Shown here: in pieces, positions 6,825-15,937 of the stretch
How the letters are laid out: each line of letters starts with the position of its first letter
How positions within the stretch are numbered: position 1 is the stretch's first letter
Assembly: GCF_003054265.1 (NCBI RefSeq)
Contig: NZ_QBKT01000001.1
Span: 310,001 to 374,000 of the forward strand
Length of the DNA stretch: 64,000 bases
Direction of reading: 5' to 3'
DNA from: Kordia periserrulae
GTDB lineage: Bacteria; Bacteroidota; Bacteroidia; Flavobacteriales; Flavobacteriaceae
The notes under the pieces: model-generated
The model's input: only the letters and a program-made list of their open reading frames with translations
Database searches by the model: none
Told to the model about the DNA's origin: nothing
Program-made: the position numbers and the translations under genes

Positions 6825-8138
6825 GTGCGGAATAACCTCATCATCAATAGTTTTTTAATTGGATTGCTTATCGCAATTAGTGTGGCAGCTTTTACTACGT
6901 ATCGTCTTGAAACGAAAAAGCGTTCGCTTAAAGAGGACGTTATTGAACTTTCGGATATTAAATACGGAATGTTTAATGTGGATGCTTGGGAAGAACAATT
7001 TGCAACGATAATCACGAAAAAACTGGAAGAATTAGAACTTTCAGGTACGCAACGCGATGAAGCACGTGTGAAGATTAAAACATTTTTAAACGAATCGATT
7101 GATAAATTTGAAATTGCGTACAAATCAAAAAACGAGAAAAACGCAGATTTTTTAGGACTTTCATTACGTAATATTGGTGCGGATTATTTTCAGATTTTTG
7201 GCGAATTGAAAAATCAAATACCTGTCATTACGGAAGATATTCTCGATTTTTTAGAGAGTGAAGAAAATCGTGATGGCATCAAAAATTATATTTTAGCGCA
7301 AATCAATTCGTATACAGAAGGCACTTTTCAAAAGTTAGATTACACCACTTACAACAACATTGTATCCAACTATAATGCTGCTGACGGAAGCGAGTGTATC
7401 TCAATTATTTCTGATAAACTAGCGCAGGTTAAAAATCAACAAAGCACGTCCAATATTGTCATTGTCGCGGCTTTTTTGAGCATGCTTTTGTTGTTATTAG
7501 TGTTGAAAGAAACTTCCAATTTGAGAATTGCTATTTATATCGTTGCTGCCATTCATTTACTCGCGTTAGGTGTTTTTCTTCCGATGATTGATATTGACGC
7601 GCGCATTGCTTCGATGGAATTGCAATTGATGGGCGAAGCGATTTCATTTACCGACCAAGTGTTGTATTATAAGAGTAAAAGCATCATGGAAGTATCACAC
7701 ATCATGCTTTCGCAAGGAAAAACAAAAGTGATGTTGGTGGGTATATTGGTCTTACTTTTTAGCGTGATTTTCCCAGTTTCCAAGCTAATCTCGAGTATTG
7801 CGCTCATCTTTAAACGTTCCTTACAACACAACAGATTTATAAAATTTATGGTATTTAAAAGCGGAAAATGGTCCATGGCAGATGTGATGGTGGTTTCCAT
7901 TTTTATGTCGTATATCGGTTTTACGGGCATCATTTCAGGACAGCTTTCGCAATTGGAAAACAGCATTGAAAATTTAGAAATTCTTTCCACCAACAAATCC
8001 GAATTGCAAAATGGTTTCTTCTTTTTTATGGGCTTTGTGATTTTTAGTATTTTTATTTCACAACGCATTCAGAAGTTGTTGAAAACGCCCGAAACAGTTG
8101 AAGTTGCCACGAAAGTCACAGACAATTCAGCATCCTAA
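6825..8138 (+). CDS. PqiA-domain membrane protein
   Basis: 437 residues. There is an N-terminal membrane segment (LIINSFLIGLLIAISVAAF), a ~170-residue mostly helical extracytoplasmic domain, then four or so membrane helices forming a paraquat-inducible protein A-like domain (FPVSKLISS at ~311, KWSMADVMVVSIFMSYIGF at ~347). PqiA proteins are linked to membrane integrity and lipid transport with MCE proteins, but no MCE gene is nearby. The start is GTG at 6825: an in-frame stop lies just upstream at 6819 and no ATG precedes the first helix. It is convergent with the response regulator at 8144, with a 5-bp gap. Confidence 0.78.
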   Translation: MRNNLIINSFLIGLLIAISVAAFTTYRLETKKRSLKEDVIELSDIKYGMFNVDAWEEQFATIITKKLEELELSGTQRDEARVKIKTFLNESIDKFEIAYKSKNEKNADFLGLSLRNIGADYFQIFGELKNQIPVITEDILDFLESEENRDGIKNYILAQINSYTEGTFQKLDYTTYNNIVSNYNAADGSECISIISDKLAQVKNQQSTSNIVIVAAFLSMLLLLLVLKETSNLRIAIYIVAAIHLLALGVFLPMIDIDARIASMELQLMGEAISFTDQVLYYKSKSIMEVSHIMLSQGKTKVMLVGILVLLFSVIFPVSKLISSIALIFKRSLQHNRFIKFMVFKSGKWSMADVMVVSIFMSYIGFTGIISGQLSQLENSIENLEILSTNKSELQNGFFFFMGFVIFSIFISQRIQKLLKTPETVEVATKVTDNSAS

Positions 8139-8143
8139 TTTTA

Positions 8144-8815
8144 TCAAAAATCCAACGAAATCAATCCTTCTTTTACCGCTTTTATAATCAGCGTTGCTGT
8201 ATTTCGCGCACCTAATTTACCAATCAAATTTTTGCGATGTCCTTCAATAGTTCGTGTGCTTAAAAACAATTTTTTTCCTATTTCAGTGGTCGTCAATCCT
8301 TTGGCAATCAATTCTAATACTTCCATTTCGCGTGAAGTGAGTTGGTAATTATTTCTGAGTGTAGGTGTTTTGTTCGATTTGTCTTTCAGACTTTTTAACA
8401 TCGCATGCGATACTGATTCGTTAAAATAATGGTCTTCTTCGTAAACAGTTCTAATAGCTTCTTCAAATTCTGCAGGTTCGGCGTCTTTCATCAAATAACC
8501 ATTGGCGCCCAATTCCATCAAATACGCAATCATACGTTCTTCTTTGTGCATGGTTAAAATGATAATTTTTAGTTCTTGATAATTACAGTCTTCTTTTAAA
8601 CGTTTTAAGGTTTCTACGCCGTCCATTTTGGGCATTTCCAAATCGAGAAGAATGACATCTGGCGTATTGTTTTGGAGTTTTGTCAACAAATCTTGACCAT
8701 TTTCTGCTTCTAGCGTCAGCTCAATATTGTCAAAATCGTCCACAATCAATCGGATGCCTTCGCGGAATAACGAATGATCGTCTGCAATGCCTACGGTGAT
8801 AACTTTTTCATTCAT
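8144..8815 (-). CDS. NarL/FixJ-type response regulator
   Basis: 223 residues: receiver domain 1-120 with acidic pocket DDH, phospho-acceptor Asp in VILLDLEMPKMDG (~57) and Lys in LMKDAEP, then a LuxR-type helix-turn-helix (LTSREMEVLELIAKGLTTTEIGKKLFLSTRTIEGHRKN, ~156-195). It overlaps the upstream kinase gene by 8 bp, so it is translationally coupled to its likely partner. Expected to bind DNA as a dimer at inverted repeats; candidate sites with TACGG half-sites occur upstream of this operon (10962-11091). Targets are unknown. Confidence 0.93.
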   Translation of the reverse strand: MNEKVITVGIADDHSLFREGIRLIVDDFDNIELTLEAENGQDLLTKLQNNTPDVILLDLEMPKMDGVETLKRLKEDCNYQELKIIILTMHKEERMIAYLMELGANGYLMKDAEPAEFEEAIRTVYEEDHYFNESVSHAMLKSLKDKSNKTPTLRNNYQLTSREMEVLELIAKGLTTTEIGKKLFLSTRTIEGHRKNLIGKLGARNTATLIIKAVKEGLISLDF

Positions 8816-9599
8816 GAGTAATTGGTATTTGTATGATTAATTTGATTCCTTTTGAAACTTCTTCATAGCGCAATGTGCCTAAAAGTGCCGATAAGCGACT
8901 TTCTATATTTTTGAGTCCGATGCCTTTCTTTTGCTGTATTGTAGATTCGTCAAATCCTACTCCATCATCTTGATATACGATTGTAAAATTCGTTCCTTCA
9001 TTTGCGAACAGTATCGAAACTTTTGTCGCCTGTGCATGTTTTAAGGTATTATTGAGTAATTCTTGCAGAATGCGATATACGTTTAGTTCGTTTCTTTTTG
9101 ATACAGTTTGAGTTGTTTTATCTGTAAAATGAATCTGCACTACTTTTAAATCGTTTACGGTAGCTACCAAGCTTTTTACCGCTTCCACCAAACCCAATCG
9201 CTCCAAAATAACAGGTCGTAAATCTTGTGAAATGCTTCGTACACCTTGAATCATTCGTTCAAATAAGGCATACATTTTTTCCGTAGTTGCTTGCAGTTTT
9301 TCTGGAGAAGCTTCAGGCGAAATTTGACTTAAATACAATTTCGTAGTTGTTAACAATGCGCCCACATCGTCGTGCAATTCTTTTCCAATTCGCGAACGTT
9401 CTTTTTCCTCGCTTTGGATGGCAATTTGTAACAATTCTCGTTGGTACGCGGCTTCTACTTGTTGATGTTTTTGCTGCTGCGCGAATAAGCGTTTTTGGTA
9501 AATGATGAAGAATACAATCACACCCAAAGCCAGCGCAAAAAGCACGACCATGCCAATAATGATAATTTGTAATGTTAGCGTCGAATCGGATTCACCCAT
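8808..9599 (-). CDS. Sensor histidine kinase, NarX/DegS type (HisKA_3)
   Basis: About 263 residues with a single N-terminal membrane helix (LQIIIIGMVVLFALALGVIVFF), a HisKA_3 dimerisation domain with the phospho-accepting His in KELHDDVGALLTTT, and an HATPase_c domain (ELLNNTLKHAQ, DDGVGFDES, GIGLKNIESRL). There is no sizeable periplasmic sensor, so input may come through the upstream multi-helix membrane protein. The ATG at 9599 (MGES) is chosen because it overlaps the end of the preceding gene by 25 bp; an in-frame earlier start at 9656 would add a Cys-rich stretch unlike family members. Partner of the regulator at 8144. Confidence 0.9.
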   Translation of the reverse strand: MGESDSTLTLQIIIIGMVVLFALALGVIVFFIIYQKRLFAQQQKHQQVEAAYQRELLQIAIQSEEKERSRIGKELHDDVGALLTTTKLYLSQISPEASPEKLQATTEKMYALFERMIQGVRSISQDLRPVILERLGLVEAVKSLVATVNDLKVVQIHFTDKTTQTVSKRNELNVYRILQELLNNTLKHAQATKVSILFANEGTNFTIVYQDDGVGFDESTIQQKKGIGLKNIESRLSALLGTLRYEEVSKGIKLIIQIPITHE

Positions 9600-10225
9600 A
9601 CAGCAATGGTAAAAAAGAGCATTAATATGATATTGACAACCGCATGCAATCCCCACACTAAATAACTTACCGCATCAGGTTTGGTAAACATGCTATTGTT
9701 GATAAAAAACAGGATTAAGTTACTCGAAAAATAAATTAAAAAACCCGCATTGATCCAAAACATTGGCTTTTTTTCTAGCGGACTGTATATTTCTTCCTGC
9801 AAAAGCGCATAAAAATAACACAAACACAAAAAGATGACTAAAAATCCGAGCGTGGTTGTTACATTGGAATTGAACGTTGTCAACGCTTGAAAACACAACA
9901 TGTTTACTATCGCAAATACTGTAAAAATCACTCCGGCACTCATAAAAACATGCTTTGAAAACAGTTTTTTCAGTGCTTCTTTATACAAATTAAGAATCAG
10001 CAAACATTCTACAATACTGTAAAAATGATATACGGGTAAATTGTTCTCTTTTCGATACCACAACGCATTCGCAATCGCTTCTACAATACAAATTGCAATC
10101 AGTAAATACAGTAATTTTCGCTGAATGCTTGTCAAGCGACGACGTTTCCAAAGTGCCAAACACAATGGCAACAATACGCCAAATGACGAGATGAGTCGCA
10201 GGTATCCAAAAAGTTCTTCACTCAT
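9575..10225 (-). CDS. Multi-pass membrane protein of two-component operon
   Basis: About 216 residues with seven predicted membrane helices (for example FGVLLPLCLALW, LLYLLIAICIVEAIANALW, FTVFAIVNML, LGFLVIFLCLCYFYALL, FLIYFSSNLILFFI, LHAVVNIILMLFFTIAVW). No catalytic motif is visible. Similar proteins sit beside LuxR-type regulators and HisKA_3 kinases in Bacteroidota; since the adjacent kinase has almost no sensor domain, this one may be its sensor (inference). The ATG at 10225 is preferred over a TTG at 10234. It starts 9 bp after the stop of the upstream gene. Confidence 0.75.
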   Translation of the reverse strand: MSEELFGYLRLISSFGVLLPLCLALWKRRRLTSIQRKLLYLLIAICIVEAIANALWYRKENNLPVYHFYSIVECLLILNLYKEALKKLFSKHVFMSAGVIFTVFAIVNMLCFQALTTFNSNVTTTLGFLVIFLCLCYFYALLQEEIYSPLEKKPMFWINAGFLIYFSSNLILFFINNSMFTKPDAVSYLVWGLHAVVNIILMLFFTIAVWVNPIRR

Positions 10226-10234
10226 GTTTTTCAA

Positions 10235-10957
10235 TTAACATGTTGGCGGACACGGACTGGAATATTCAATAAAGGTTTCTCCTTTGGAAAATTCCAAAAC
10301 ACTTTTCAACCCGAACGATAAGTCGTTTTTGTCTACTGCCGAATCGTATTGAAATCCTAAAACTGGCGTAAACGAAATTTGAGTTTTATCGGAAAACTTG
10401 TTCATATCGATTCCTGAATACAGCGTGATTCCAGTCAATTCAGGCAATTTGCGAATCACTTCCGTAAGTATTTTTTCTTTTACTTCAAAGTATTGCACAC
10501 GAAGTAAGGTATCAAATCCGTTGGCTGCTTTTTTAGAAGCAAAAAACAAATCGTCTACTAAATTTGCATCAATCGTGTCCCAATTTTGACAAATCATGTC
10601 TTTAAATAATTTTGGAACGACTTCTAAATCTCCAGAACTTGATTTTCTATTTTCTGTAGCATGCAATTTGAATTGATGCAATTTATCATCATCCGTTAAC
10701 ACTTCTAGCACTGGAAAAAAAGTAAACGCAGCTTTGTTTGGAGGATTTAATGCTAGATAAATTCGCAACCGTTTGATGGTTTTTTTTATGCCTTCAAACT
10801 TAATAACATCCTCAACCTTATCCATGTCAAAGTCGCTCGTACGCTCATATTGCTCACCTTTGAGTCGATGAAAATGATGTGTTAATTGCAACATATCTTC
10901 ATGTGCCCAGCGTTCAATATGCTCTGAAAATTCATTTGTTTCTTTAGGATGATTCAT
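10235..10957 (-). CDS. Hypothetical protein, first gene of NarL-type operon
   Basis: 240-residue soluble protein with no signal peptide. The N-terminal half is charged and helical (FSEHIERWAHEDMLQLTHHFHRLKG); the middle contains a helical block around FDTLLRVQYFEVKEKI; the protein ends with CPPTC. No domain recognised. It heads the four-gene operon (this protein, membrane protein, kinase, regulator), so it may be the output or an accessory of the two-component system. The operon promoter probably lies in 10958-11100. Confidence 0.65.
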   Translation of the reverse strand: MNHPKETNEFSEHIERWAHEDMLQLTHHFHRLKGEQYERTSDFDMDKVEDVIKFEGIKKTIKRLRIYLALNPPNKAAFTFFPVLEVLTDDDKLHQFKLHATENRKSSSGDLEVVPKLFKDMICQNWDTIDANLVDDLFFASKKAANGFDTLLRVQYFEVKEKILTEVIRKLPELTGITLYSGIDMNKFSDKTQISFTPVLGFQYDSAVDKNDLSFGLKSVLEFSKGETFIEYSSPCPPTC

Positions 10958-10961
10958 AATA

Positions 10962-11091
10962 CCGTAGTTTCAATGATTATATATGGTTTTGATAGATTGT
11001 ATTTCCTATAAAACTAGCTAAAAAACACTATATTTTTCGCTTTTCATATAGCAAATACGTATAAACCACTTAAAATCACGGGAAACTACGG
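10962..11091. promoter_or_regulatory. Inverted CCGTAGTTTC / GAAACTACGG pair upstream of NarL-type operon
   Basis: A 10-bp sequence CCGTAGTTTC (10962-10971) and its exact complement GAAACTACGG (11082-11091) sit 110 bp apart in the spacer between the two-component operon and the barrel gene. The distal copy is part of CACGGGAAACTACGG. The AACTACGG half-site recurs next to the peptide-precursor promoter at 39741. Possible binding sites of the local LuxR-type regulator; inference only. Confidence 0.4.
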
Positions 11092-11111
11092 AGTTGTATT
11101 TTTATGACATT

Positions 11112-13829
11112 TTACAAATGATATTTCAAGCTAAAAATCACATAACGCGGCTGAATAAAATATTCGCTCGTACTGGTTAAGAAATTATTCGAATTGTCTT
11201 GATTGAGCGATGTTGTATTAAGCAAATTCGTTCCGCTCACAGCATATTCCCAAGGATTGTCCTTTTTTCGGTATGACAATTCCGCTTTTAAAAAACTGTA
11301 ACTGTTGATGGTTTGTGCTTCGTTGCTGTAGTTGAAATACGAATAGTCAGCCGTAAAAATGAAGCTTTTTAAGAAATATGCATCCACATTTACAAACGGA
11401 TTGCTCGTGATGAATCGGTTGGAATTTTGTCCTTGCTCGTAATCGTTAATCGTTAAATTGTAGCCCACTTCAATATTGGGCGCATCTCTAAAATTGGTAC
11501 TGACGCGCGTGCTATAATTCTGTGTGAATGATTCGTTGACATTGCGCAAACCATTGATTTCTTGATTAAATCGCGAGAACGAAAAGGTGCCGCTCACAGA
11601 GGCTTTTATTTTTCGAAACGTACGCTCAAAACGTCCGTTAGCGGTAATACTTTCGTCTGCAAAATTGGAATTGAACGGCGTAGAAACGGTATTGGTACTT
11701 AGCACATCAGGATCACCTGCATTTTCACCTGGAATGACTAAAAATTGTGAACGATTTCGAATCGGATCGATGCGCTTGTTATAGTTTATAAAACCAAAAA
11801 TATTGGTATAATTAAACAGGTTGAAGCTAAAGTAACTCAAATTCAAATTGTGCGACAAAGCGTTTTCAAGCGTTCTATTTCCTCTAAAAATGGAATTGAA
11901 ATTGTTAAACACCAAACCTTCTGCCAAATTATTCACATCGGTAAAATCGGTTTGCATTCGATAGGAAAAATTCAGCGTTTCAGAATCTTTAAACTGTACT
12001 AAAATATTCGCATCTGGCAAGAAACGCGTAAAGGCATCTTTAAATTCTGAACCAAATTGTGCATTCTTTACACCGTACGCATGTGCCGTAATTCCTGGCG
12101 TAAATGTAAATTTCCCTGATTTTATCTTATAGTGCAATCCTAAAAAAGTATCTGAAAAATTATACCGAACATCGTTTGCAATGGCTTCTTGCGGATTTGC
12201 CAACGTGAGTTTGCTTCCGCTATCTAACAACTGAAATATTTCTGAGTCAAATTGCTGTGTACTCAATGTGGTTCCCACCGTAAAATTCAGATTGCTTTTT
12301 TGATTCAACACGTACCAATAATCCAATCGTGCGTCAAATTTGTTGGTTTTTACACGTCTGTCTTGCGCAATGTCTAAAAAGTTTTGCGAGGTATTTAAGC
12401 CTAACAAATCTGTGAAACGGAATTGTTCACTTTGCGCCAAACGTGCGTTGTAAAACGGATCTTCATCTTGTAACAAATGCTGCGCTTCCAAGGCAAAAAT
12501 ATGCTTGTCGCTCAAGGTGTAATAGTAATTCAAATTTTGATTGAAACTGTATGGATTTTGCGATTGTCGCTCGTCAATATTTCCTAATAACGACGAAAAG
12601 AAATCTTCGGTTTGCGTTTGTTGCGACACTTTTGCAAACACATCATAATCCAATTGATTGTTGCTATTTGGCTTGTATGTTGAACTTAGCTTTAACAATC
12701 CCAAATCCGTTTTTTGGCGTGTGGTCGTCGTTGTGATTTCATCAGGCGTATTTTCGTCGATATAATCGTTCAAACTATTTTCTTCGAGTTCCGTTCGTGA
12801 ACCTGAATAGATGGCAAAACCGCTAATATCCCAGGTCTTTTTTGGCGAATAACTAAAGTTTGCCGCACCAAATTTGGAGTTGATATCTTTCGCACGATTG
12901 TTTCGCAAGGTCAAAAATCCGATATCGCTTGTGGCTACGTTAAAGTTTGTTCCTGTGTTTCTAGCGGCACTTCTAAATCCGCCCGTAAAATTAAAATAAT
13001 CGCGCGGTGTAAATGGAATCGCGCCAATATTGTTGATATCTGTGATAAGATTAATGCTGTATTTTGGACTGTAATAAAACAAACGCGGATTGGCAACATA
13101 GCGTTCTTCTGGACCGATTCCGCCCGTAATTTCACCAAACCAAAAGTTTTTCTTGCCTTCTTTCAGTTTGATGTTTATCATCACATTATCTTGATCATTT
13201 CCAAGTCCTTTTAATTGTGAAACTTCGTTGCTGTTTTTCAACACTTCTACTTTGTCAACGGCGTCTGCGGGAATGTTTTTTGTAGCAAGTTTGCTATCGC
13301 CGTCAAAAAAATCCTTGCCTTCAACCATGACTTTTGTAACCGTTTTTCCTTCCACTTCAATGTCACCTTCATCACTGACTTCCACGCCTGGCAGTTTTTT
13401 CAAGACATCGCCTAATTTACGCTCGGAGCCATTTTTGAATGAGTCGGCATTGTATACAATCGTATCGCCTTTAATGGTTACGGGCATTTCGTAGGTGAGT
13501 TCTACCGCTTCTAGCCTTTCGTCAGCTTTCATCACAAAATCTTTTTGGATATCAACTTCTTGGGTTTTGATAGAATCGTTGATAGTTGCCAAACCGATAA
13601 AACTTACTTTGATGGCATATTCGGTATTCTTCTTCAAGGCAAGTCTGTAGCGACCTTCGTTGTTGGTAATTCCGTACGATTCTAAAGCGTTGGTAGCTTT
13701 ATTAAGTGCGATTACATTGGCGAGTTCTATAGGTTTTCCGATAGAATCTCGAACCGTTCCTTCCAGTTTAATTTGGGCAATAGAAGCCTGTGCTATGAAA
13801 CATAGCAGTATACAGATTATATTTTTCAT
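11112..13829 (-). CDS. Outer-membrane beta-barrel protein (TonB-dependent receptor type)
   Basis: 905 residues. Signal peptide to ~19 (IAQASIAQ), a carboxypeptidase-regulatory-like beta-sandwich at ~22-95 (LEGTVRDSIGKPIELANV), a plug-like domain (~115-225: GDTIVYNADSFKNG, LKKLPGVEVSDEGDIEV, KVMVEGKDFF, AVDKVEVLKN), then ~650 residues of amphipathic strands ending in the aromatic YVIFSLKYHL. This is the OMP_b-brl_3 layout, a TonB-receptor relative without the full receptor signature. It lies 46 bp downstream of a GLPGLI gene on the same strand, a recurrent Bacteroidota pairing whose substrate is unknown (often suspected to be peptides or metals). Probably regulated with the GLPGLI genes. Confidence 0.88.
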   Translation of the reverse strand: MKNIICILLCFIAQASIAQIKLEGTVRDSIGKPIELANVIALNKATNALESYGITNNEGRYRLALKKNTEYAIKVSFIGLATINDSIKTQEVDIQKDFVMKADERLEAVELTYEMPVTIKGDTIVYNADSFKNGSERKLGDVLKKLPGVEVSDEGDIEVEGKTVTKVMVEGKDFFDGDSKLATKNIPADAVDKVEVLKNSNEVSQLKGLGNDQDNVMINIKLKEGKKNFWFGEITGGIGPEERYVANPRLFYYSPKYSINLITDINNIGAIPFTPRDYFNFTGGFRSAARNTGTNFNVATSDIGFLTLRNNRAKDINSKFGAANFSYSPKKTWDISGFAIYSGSRTELEENSLNDYIDENTPDEITTTTTRQKTDLGLLKLSSTYKPNSNNQLDYDVFAKVSQQTQTEDFFSSLLGNIDERQSQNPYSFNQNLNYYYTLSDKHIFALEAQHLLQDEDPFYNARLAQSEQFRFTDLLGLNTSQNFLDIAQDRRVKTNKFDARLDYWYVLNQKSNLNFTVGTTLSTQQFDSEIFQLLDSGSKLTLANPQEAIANDVRYNFSDTFLGLHYKIKSGKFTFTPGITAHAYGVKNAQFGSEFKDAFTRFLPDANILVQFKDSETLNFSYRMQTDFTDVNNLAEGLVFNNFNSIFRGNRTLENALSHNLNLSYFSFNLFNYTNIFGFINYNKRIDPIRNRSQFLVIPGENAGDPDVLSTNTVSTPFNSNFADESITANGRFERTFRKIKASVSGTFSFSRFNQEINGLRNVNESFTQNYSTRVSTNFRDAPNIEVGYNLTINDYEQGQNSNRFITSNPFVNVDAYFLKSFIFTADYSYFNYSNEAQTINSYSFLKAELSYRKKDNPWEYAVSGTNLLNTTSLNQDNSNNFLTSTSEYFIQPRYVIFSLKYHL

Positions 13830-13874
13830 TGGATTTTTCTTCTGAATGGTTACAGGAAGGAAAGGACGTATTTT

Positions 13875-14759
13875 TTATCCTCTACCTCTGCCACGACCGC
13901 GACCACGGTACATTTCGCGCATTTCCTGCATTTTTTTCATTACAATATCATTGTATTCTTTACGCGTCACAACGTCTCCCTTGTCTGGAGCTTCAATAGT
14001 TTCTTTTTCGCCTGGATTCATCACAATTTTAGAACATAAAATCGTGGTTCGATAAGCGCTTACTTCTAAAATTAATCCTGGTAATCCCCAAAATTCTCCA
14101 GGTCCTTGATTGATTGGTATGTCTAACGTATACCACGCTGTGACTAAAATTTCTTTTGGAATATCTATTTGACTAAACGGATCGTTTGCAGCTTTGATAG
14201 AGTCTTGCTTTTTTTCTTCGGCAGTTTTTTCTTTGTCATTATTGTTTCTTCTTGGACGCATCGCACTAAAATCCAAATCGTCTACTTTTTTCAATGCGGT
14301 AGCTTTAAAACACAAATATTTTCCTATCTGTTTTGTTTCGCCTTCCATTTTCCACTCTAGCTTTTGTAAACTGTCTTTGATTAAGAATTTTTTACCGAAA
14401 AACTCTTTCGATTCAATCAAAACGCCTTCTTTCAAATCTTTGTATTGCGGTCCTGGTGAAAAACTTCCCATCATAGCACTTCCAAAACCGCCACCTCCAC
14501 GACCTGGCGCATCAATTTTGTCTTCTTCCTTGTAGATAGATGCTGACTGATTAAAGTCTAAAATATATACTTTTTCCAAGAAGCTTTTCATGCGTTCCGC
14601 AATTCGCTTTTTTTGCTCGGTTGATAATTCTCTACCGCGTGGTCCCCAACTATCAAAGTCCATCGTGGTTTTGGATTGGTAATACGCTTTTCCTTGAAAA
14701 TTTTGAGCAAATACGCCTGTTGTACATAAAACTAAGCTCCAAAGTAATAATCGTTTCAT
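13875..14759 (-). CDS. GLPGLI family protein with RG-repeat tail
   Basis: 294 residues with a signal peptide (LLLWSLVLCTTGVFAQ). The family hallmark is EFWGLPGLILEVSAYRTT at ~229, in the usual context ...VTAWYTLDIPINQGP... and CSKIVMNPGEKE. The C-terminus ends in an unusual RGRGRGRGRG repeat. GLPGLI proteins are periplasmic or outer-membrane-associated Bacteroidota proteins of unknown function, typically encoded next to an outer-membrane barrel, as here. It is a paralogue of 14944-15798 but carries an extra Gly-rich insert (GRGGGGFGSAMM) and a diverged middle. Confidence 0.9.
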   Translation of the reverse strand: MKRLLLWSLVLCTTGVFAQNFQGKAYYQSKTTMDFDSWGPRGRELSTEQKKRIAERMKSFLEKVYILDFNQSASIYKEEDKIDAPGRGGGGFGSAMMGSFSPGPQYKDLKEGVLIESKEFFGKKFLIKDSLQKLEWKMEGETKQIGKYLCFKATALKKVDDLDFSAMRPRRNNNDKEKTAEEKKQDSIKAANDPFSQIDIPKEILVTAWYTLDIPINQGPGEFWGLPGLILEVSAYRTTILCSKIVMNPGEKETIEAPDKGDVVTRKEYNDIVMKKMQEMREMYRGRGRGRGRG

Positions 14760-14943
14760 CTGTCAGATCTTTATAAGTTTGTTGTTATTGTTATGTTTGT
14801 ACATAACAGCGTAAAAAGTTACACTTTTTAACTTCATTAAGACCCTAATTTTTAGGTAGAGTTTAAGCGATTTTTGTTAAAATTTTCTTAAAGCTGCTGC
14901 AAGATTCCGTTGTACTGTTCGTTTTTTTGATGATTTATGGGAA

Positions 14944-15798
14944 TTAACCGCCAATTTCAATTCTAATTTCGTTGCCGTCACCACGTCGGTTACTGCGATA
15001 ACGTTCCATCATTTCTTTGGATTTTTTGTCCATGATTTCTTGAAATTCTTTACTATTGACTTTTTTTCCGCTCGTCGGCTCTTTAATCGCTACTTTGTCC
15101 TTTGGATTCATCACAATTTTACTGCATACAATCGTTCGCGTGCCATCGTTTACTTCTAGAATCAATCCTGGCAATCCCCAATACATATCTGGTCCAGAAT
15201 TCACTGGAATTTCTGGTGTGTACCAAGCTGTTACGGTTACTTTTTCGGTAGTTACTTCTGGCTCTTCATCGTTGGAACCGACAGACATCGAAGTCATTTT
15301 TTTCATTTCAATCGTACGTGTTGCTTTGTAACATGTGTACTGACCGATGAATTTGGTTTCGTTTTCCAATTTCCATTCCTTGTTTTCTAGCGCATCTTGT
15401 ACTAAGAATTTTTTTCCTAAAATTTCTTGTGCGTGTGCGTATCGTTTTTCTTTGGTGTTTTTGTACAACTCTGTTGATGCACCATCGCCCATCACCATGA
15501 CTTGAAATCCATTGTTTCCTTGTGGTGTTGGTGCAGCTAGTTTTTCTTCTTGTTTGTACACAGATTCGGAAGGTGTAAACGTTAAACTGTATTCTTTTTG
15601 AAATTGTTTTTGCAACATGGCATTTAACTGTTCTTTCATTTCTTTGTTGATGCCTTGTGCCGTAGAAATACTGTCCATTTTAAAGTCCATTTTCATGCTG
15701 GTTTTATAGGTTGCGACACCTTGAAAATCTTGCGCAAGCATAATAGAACTAATCAACATGAAAATAGATACGATGATTGATGTGGTATAATTTTTCAT
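14944..15798 (-). CDS. GLPGLI family protein
   Basis: 284 residues; signal peptide (IIVSIFMLISSIMLAQ) and the hallmark YWGLPGLILEVNDGTRT at ~216, with VTAWYTPEIPVNSGPD just before and CSKIVMNP just after. It shares with the downstream paralogue DFQGVATYKTSMKMDF near the N-terminus and KKFLVQDALENKEWKLE. A 184-bp spacer with T-rich stretches separates the two paralogues, so each may have its own promoter. It is divergent from the OmpR-type two-component genes across a 139-bp region with three tandem GTTAACGA-type repeats, suggesting control by that system. Function unknown. Confidence 0.9.
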   Translation of the reverse strand: MKNYTTSIIVSIFMLISSIMLAQDFQGVATYKTSMKMDFKMDSISTAQGINKEMKEQLNAMLQKQFQKEYSLTFTPSESVYKQEEKLAAPTPQGNNGFQVMVMGDGASTELYKNTKEKRYAHAQEILGKKFLVQDALENKEWKLENETKFIGQYTCYKATRTIEMKKMTSMSVGSNDEEPEVTTEKVTVTAWYTPEIPVNSGPDMYWGLPGLILEVNDGTRTIVCSKIVMNPKDKVAIKEPTSGKKVNSKEFQEIMDKKSKEMMERYRSNRRGDGNEIRIEIGG

Positions 15799-15857
15799 AA
15801 TTCGTGAGTTTTTAGTTTTTGATGGTACAAATATGAAGTTCTTTCTTTTTGTTTTGC

Positions 15858-15918
15858 GTTAACGAACGTTAACGAGTGTTAACCGATGCTATTTTTGCCA
15901 AATAACTTCTTACTTTTG
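15858..15918. promoter_or_regulatory. Three tandem GTTAACGA repeats and divergent promoter
   Basis: Three adjacent 10-bp units, GTTAACGAAC (15858-15867), GTTAACGAGT (15868-15877) and GTTAACCGAT (15878-15887), fit the one-helical-turn spacing of direct repeats bound by OmpR-family regulators. Downstream on the plus strand is TACTTTTG (15911-15918), a perfect -7 element for the kinase gene; a weaker CATATTTG faces the GLPGLI gene. The likely binder is the regulator encoded at 17407. Confidence 0.65.
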
Positions 15919-15937
15919 AGATGTAATTATACTGAAA

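Noticed and set aside
8808-9656. Long form of the NarX-type kinase starting at 9656
   Set aside because: It adds a Cys/His-rich stretch before the membrane helix and deepens overlap with the upstream gene; ATG 9599 is better.
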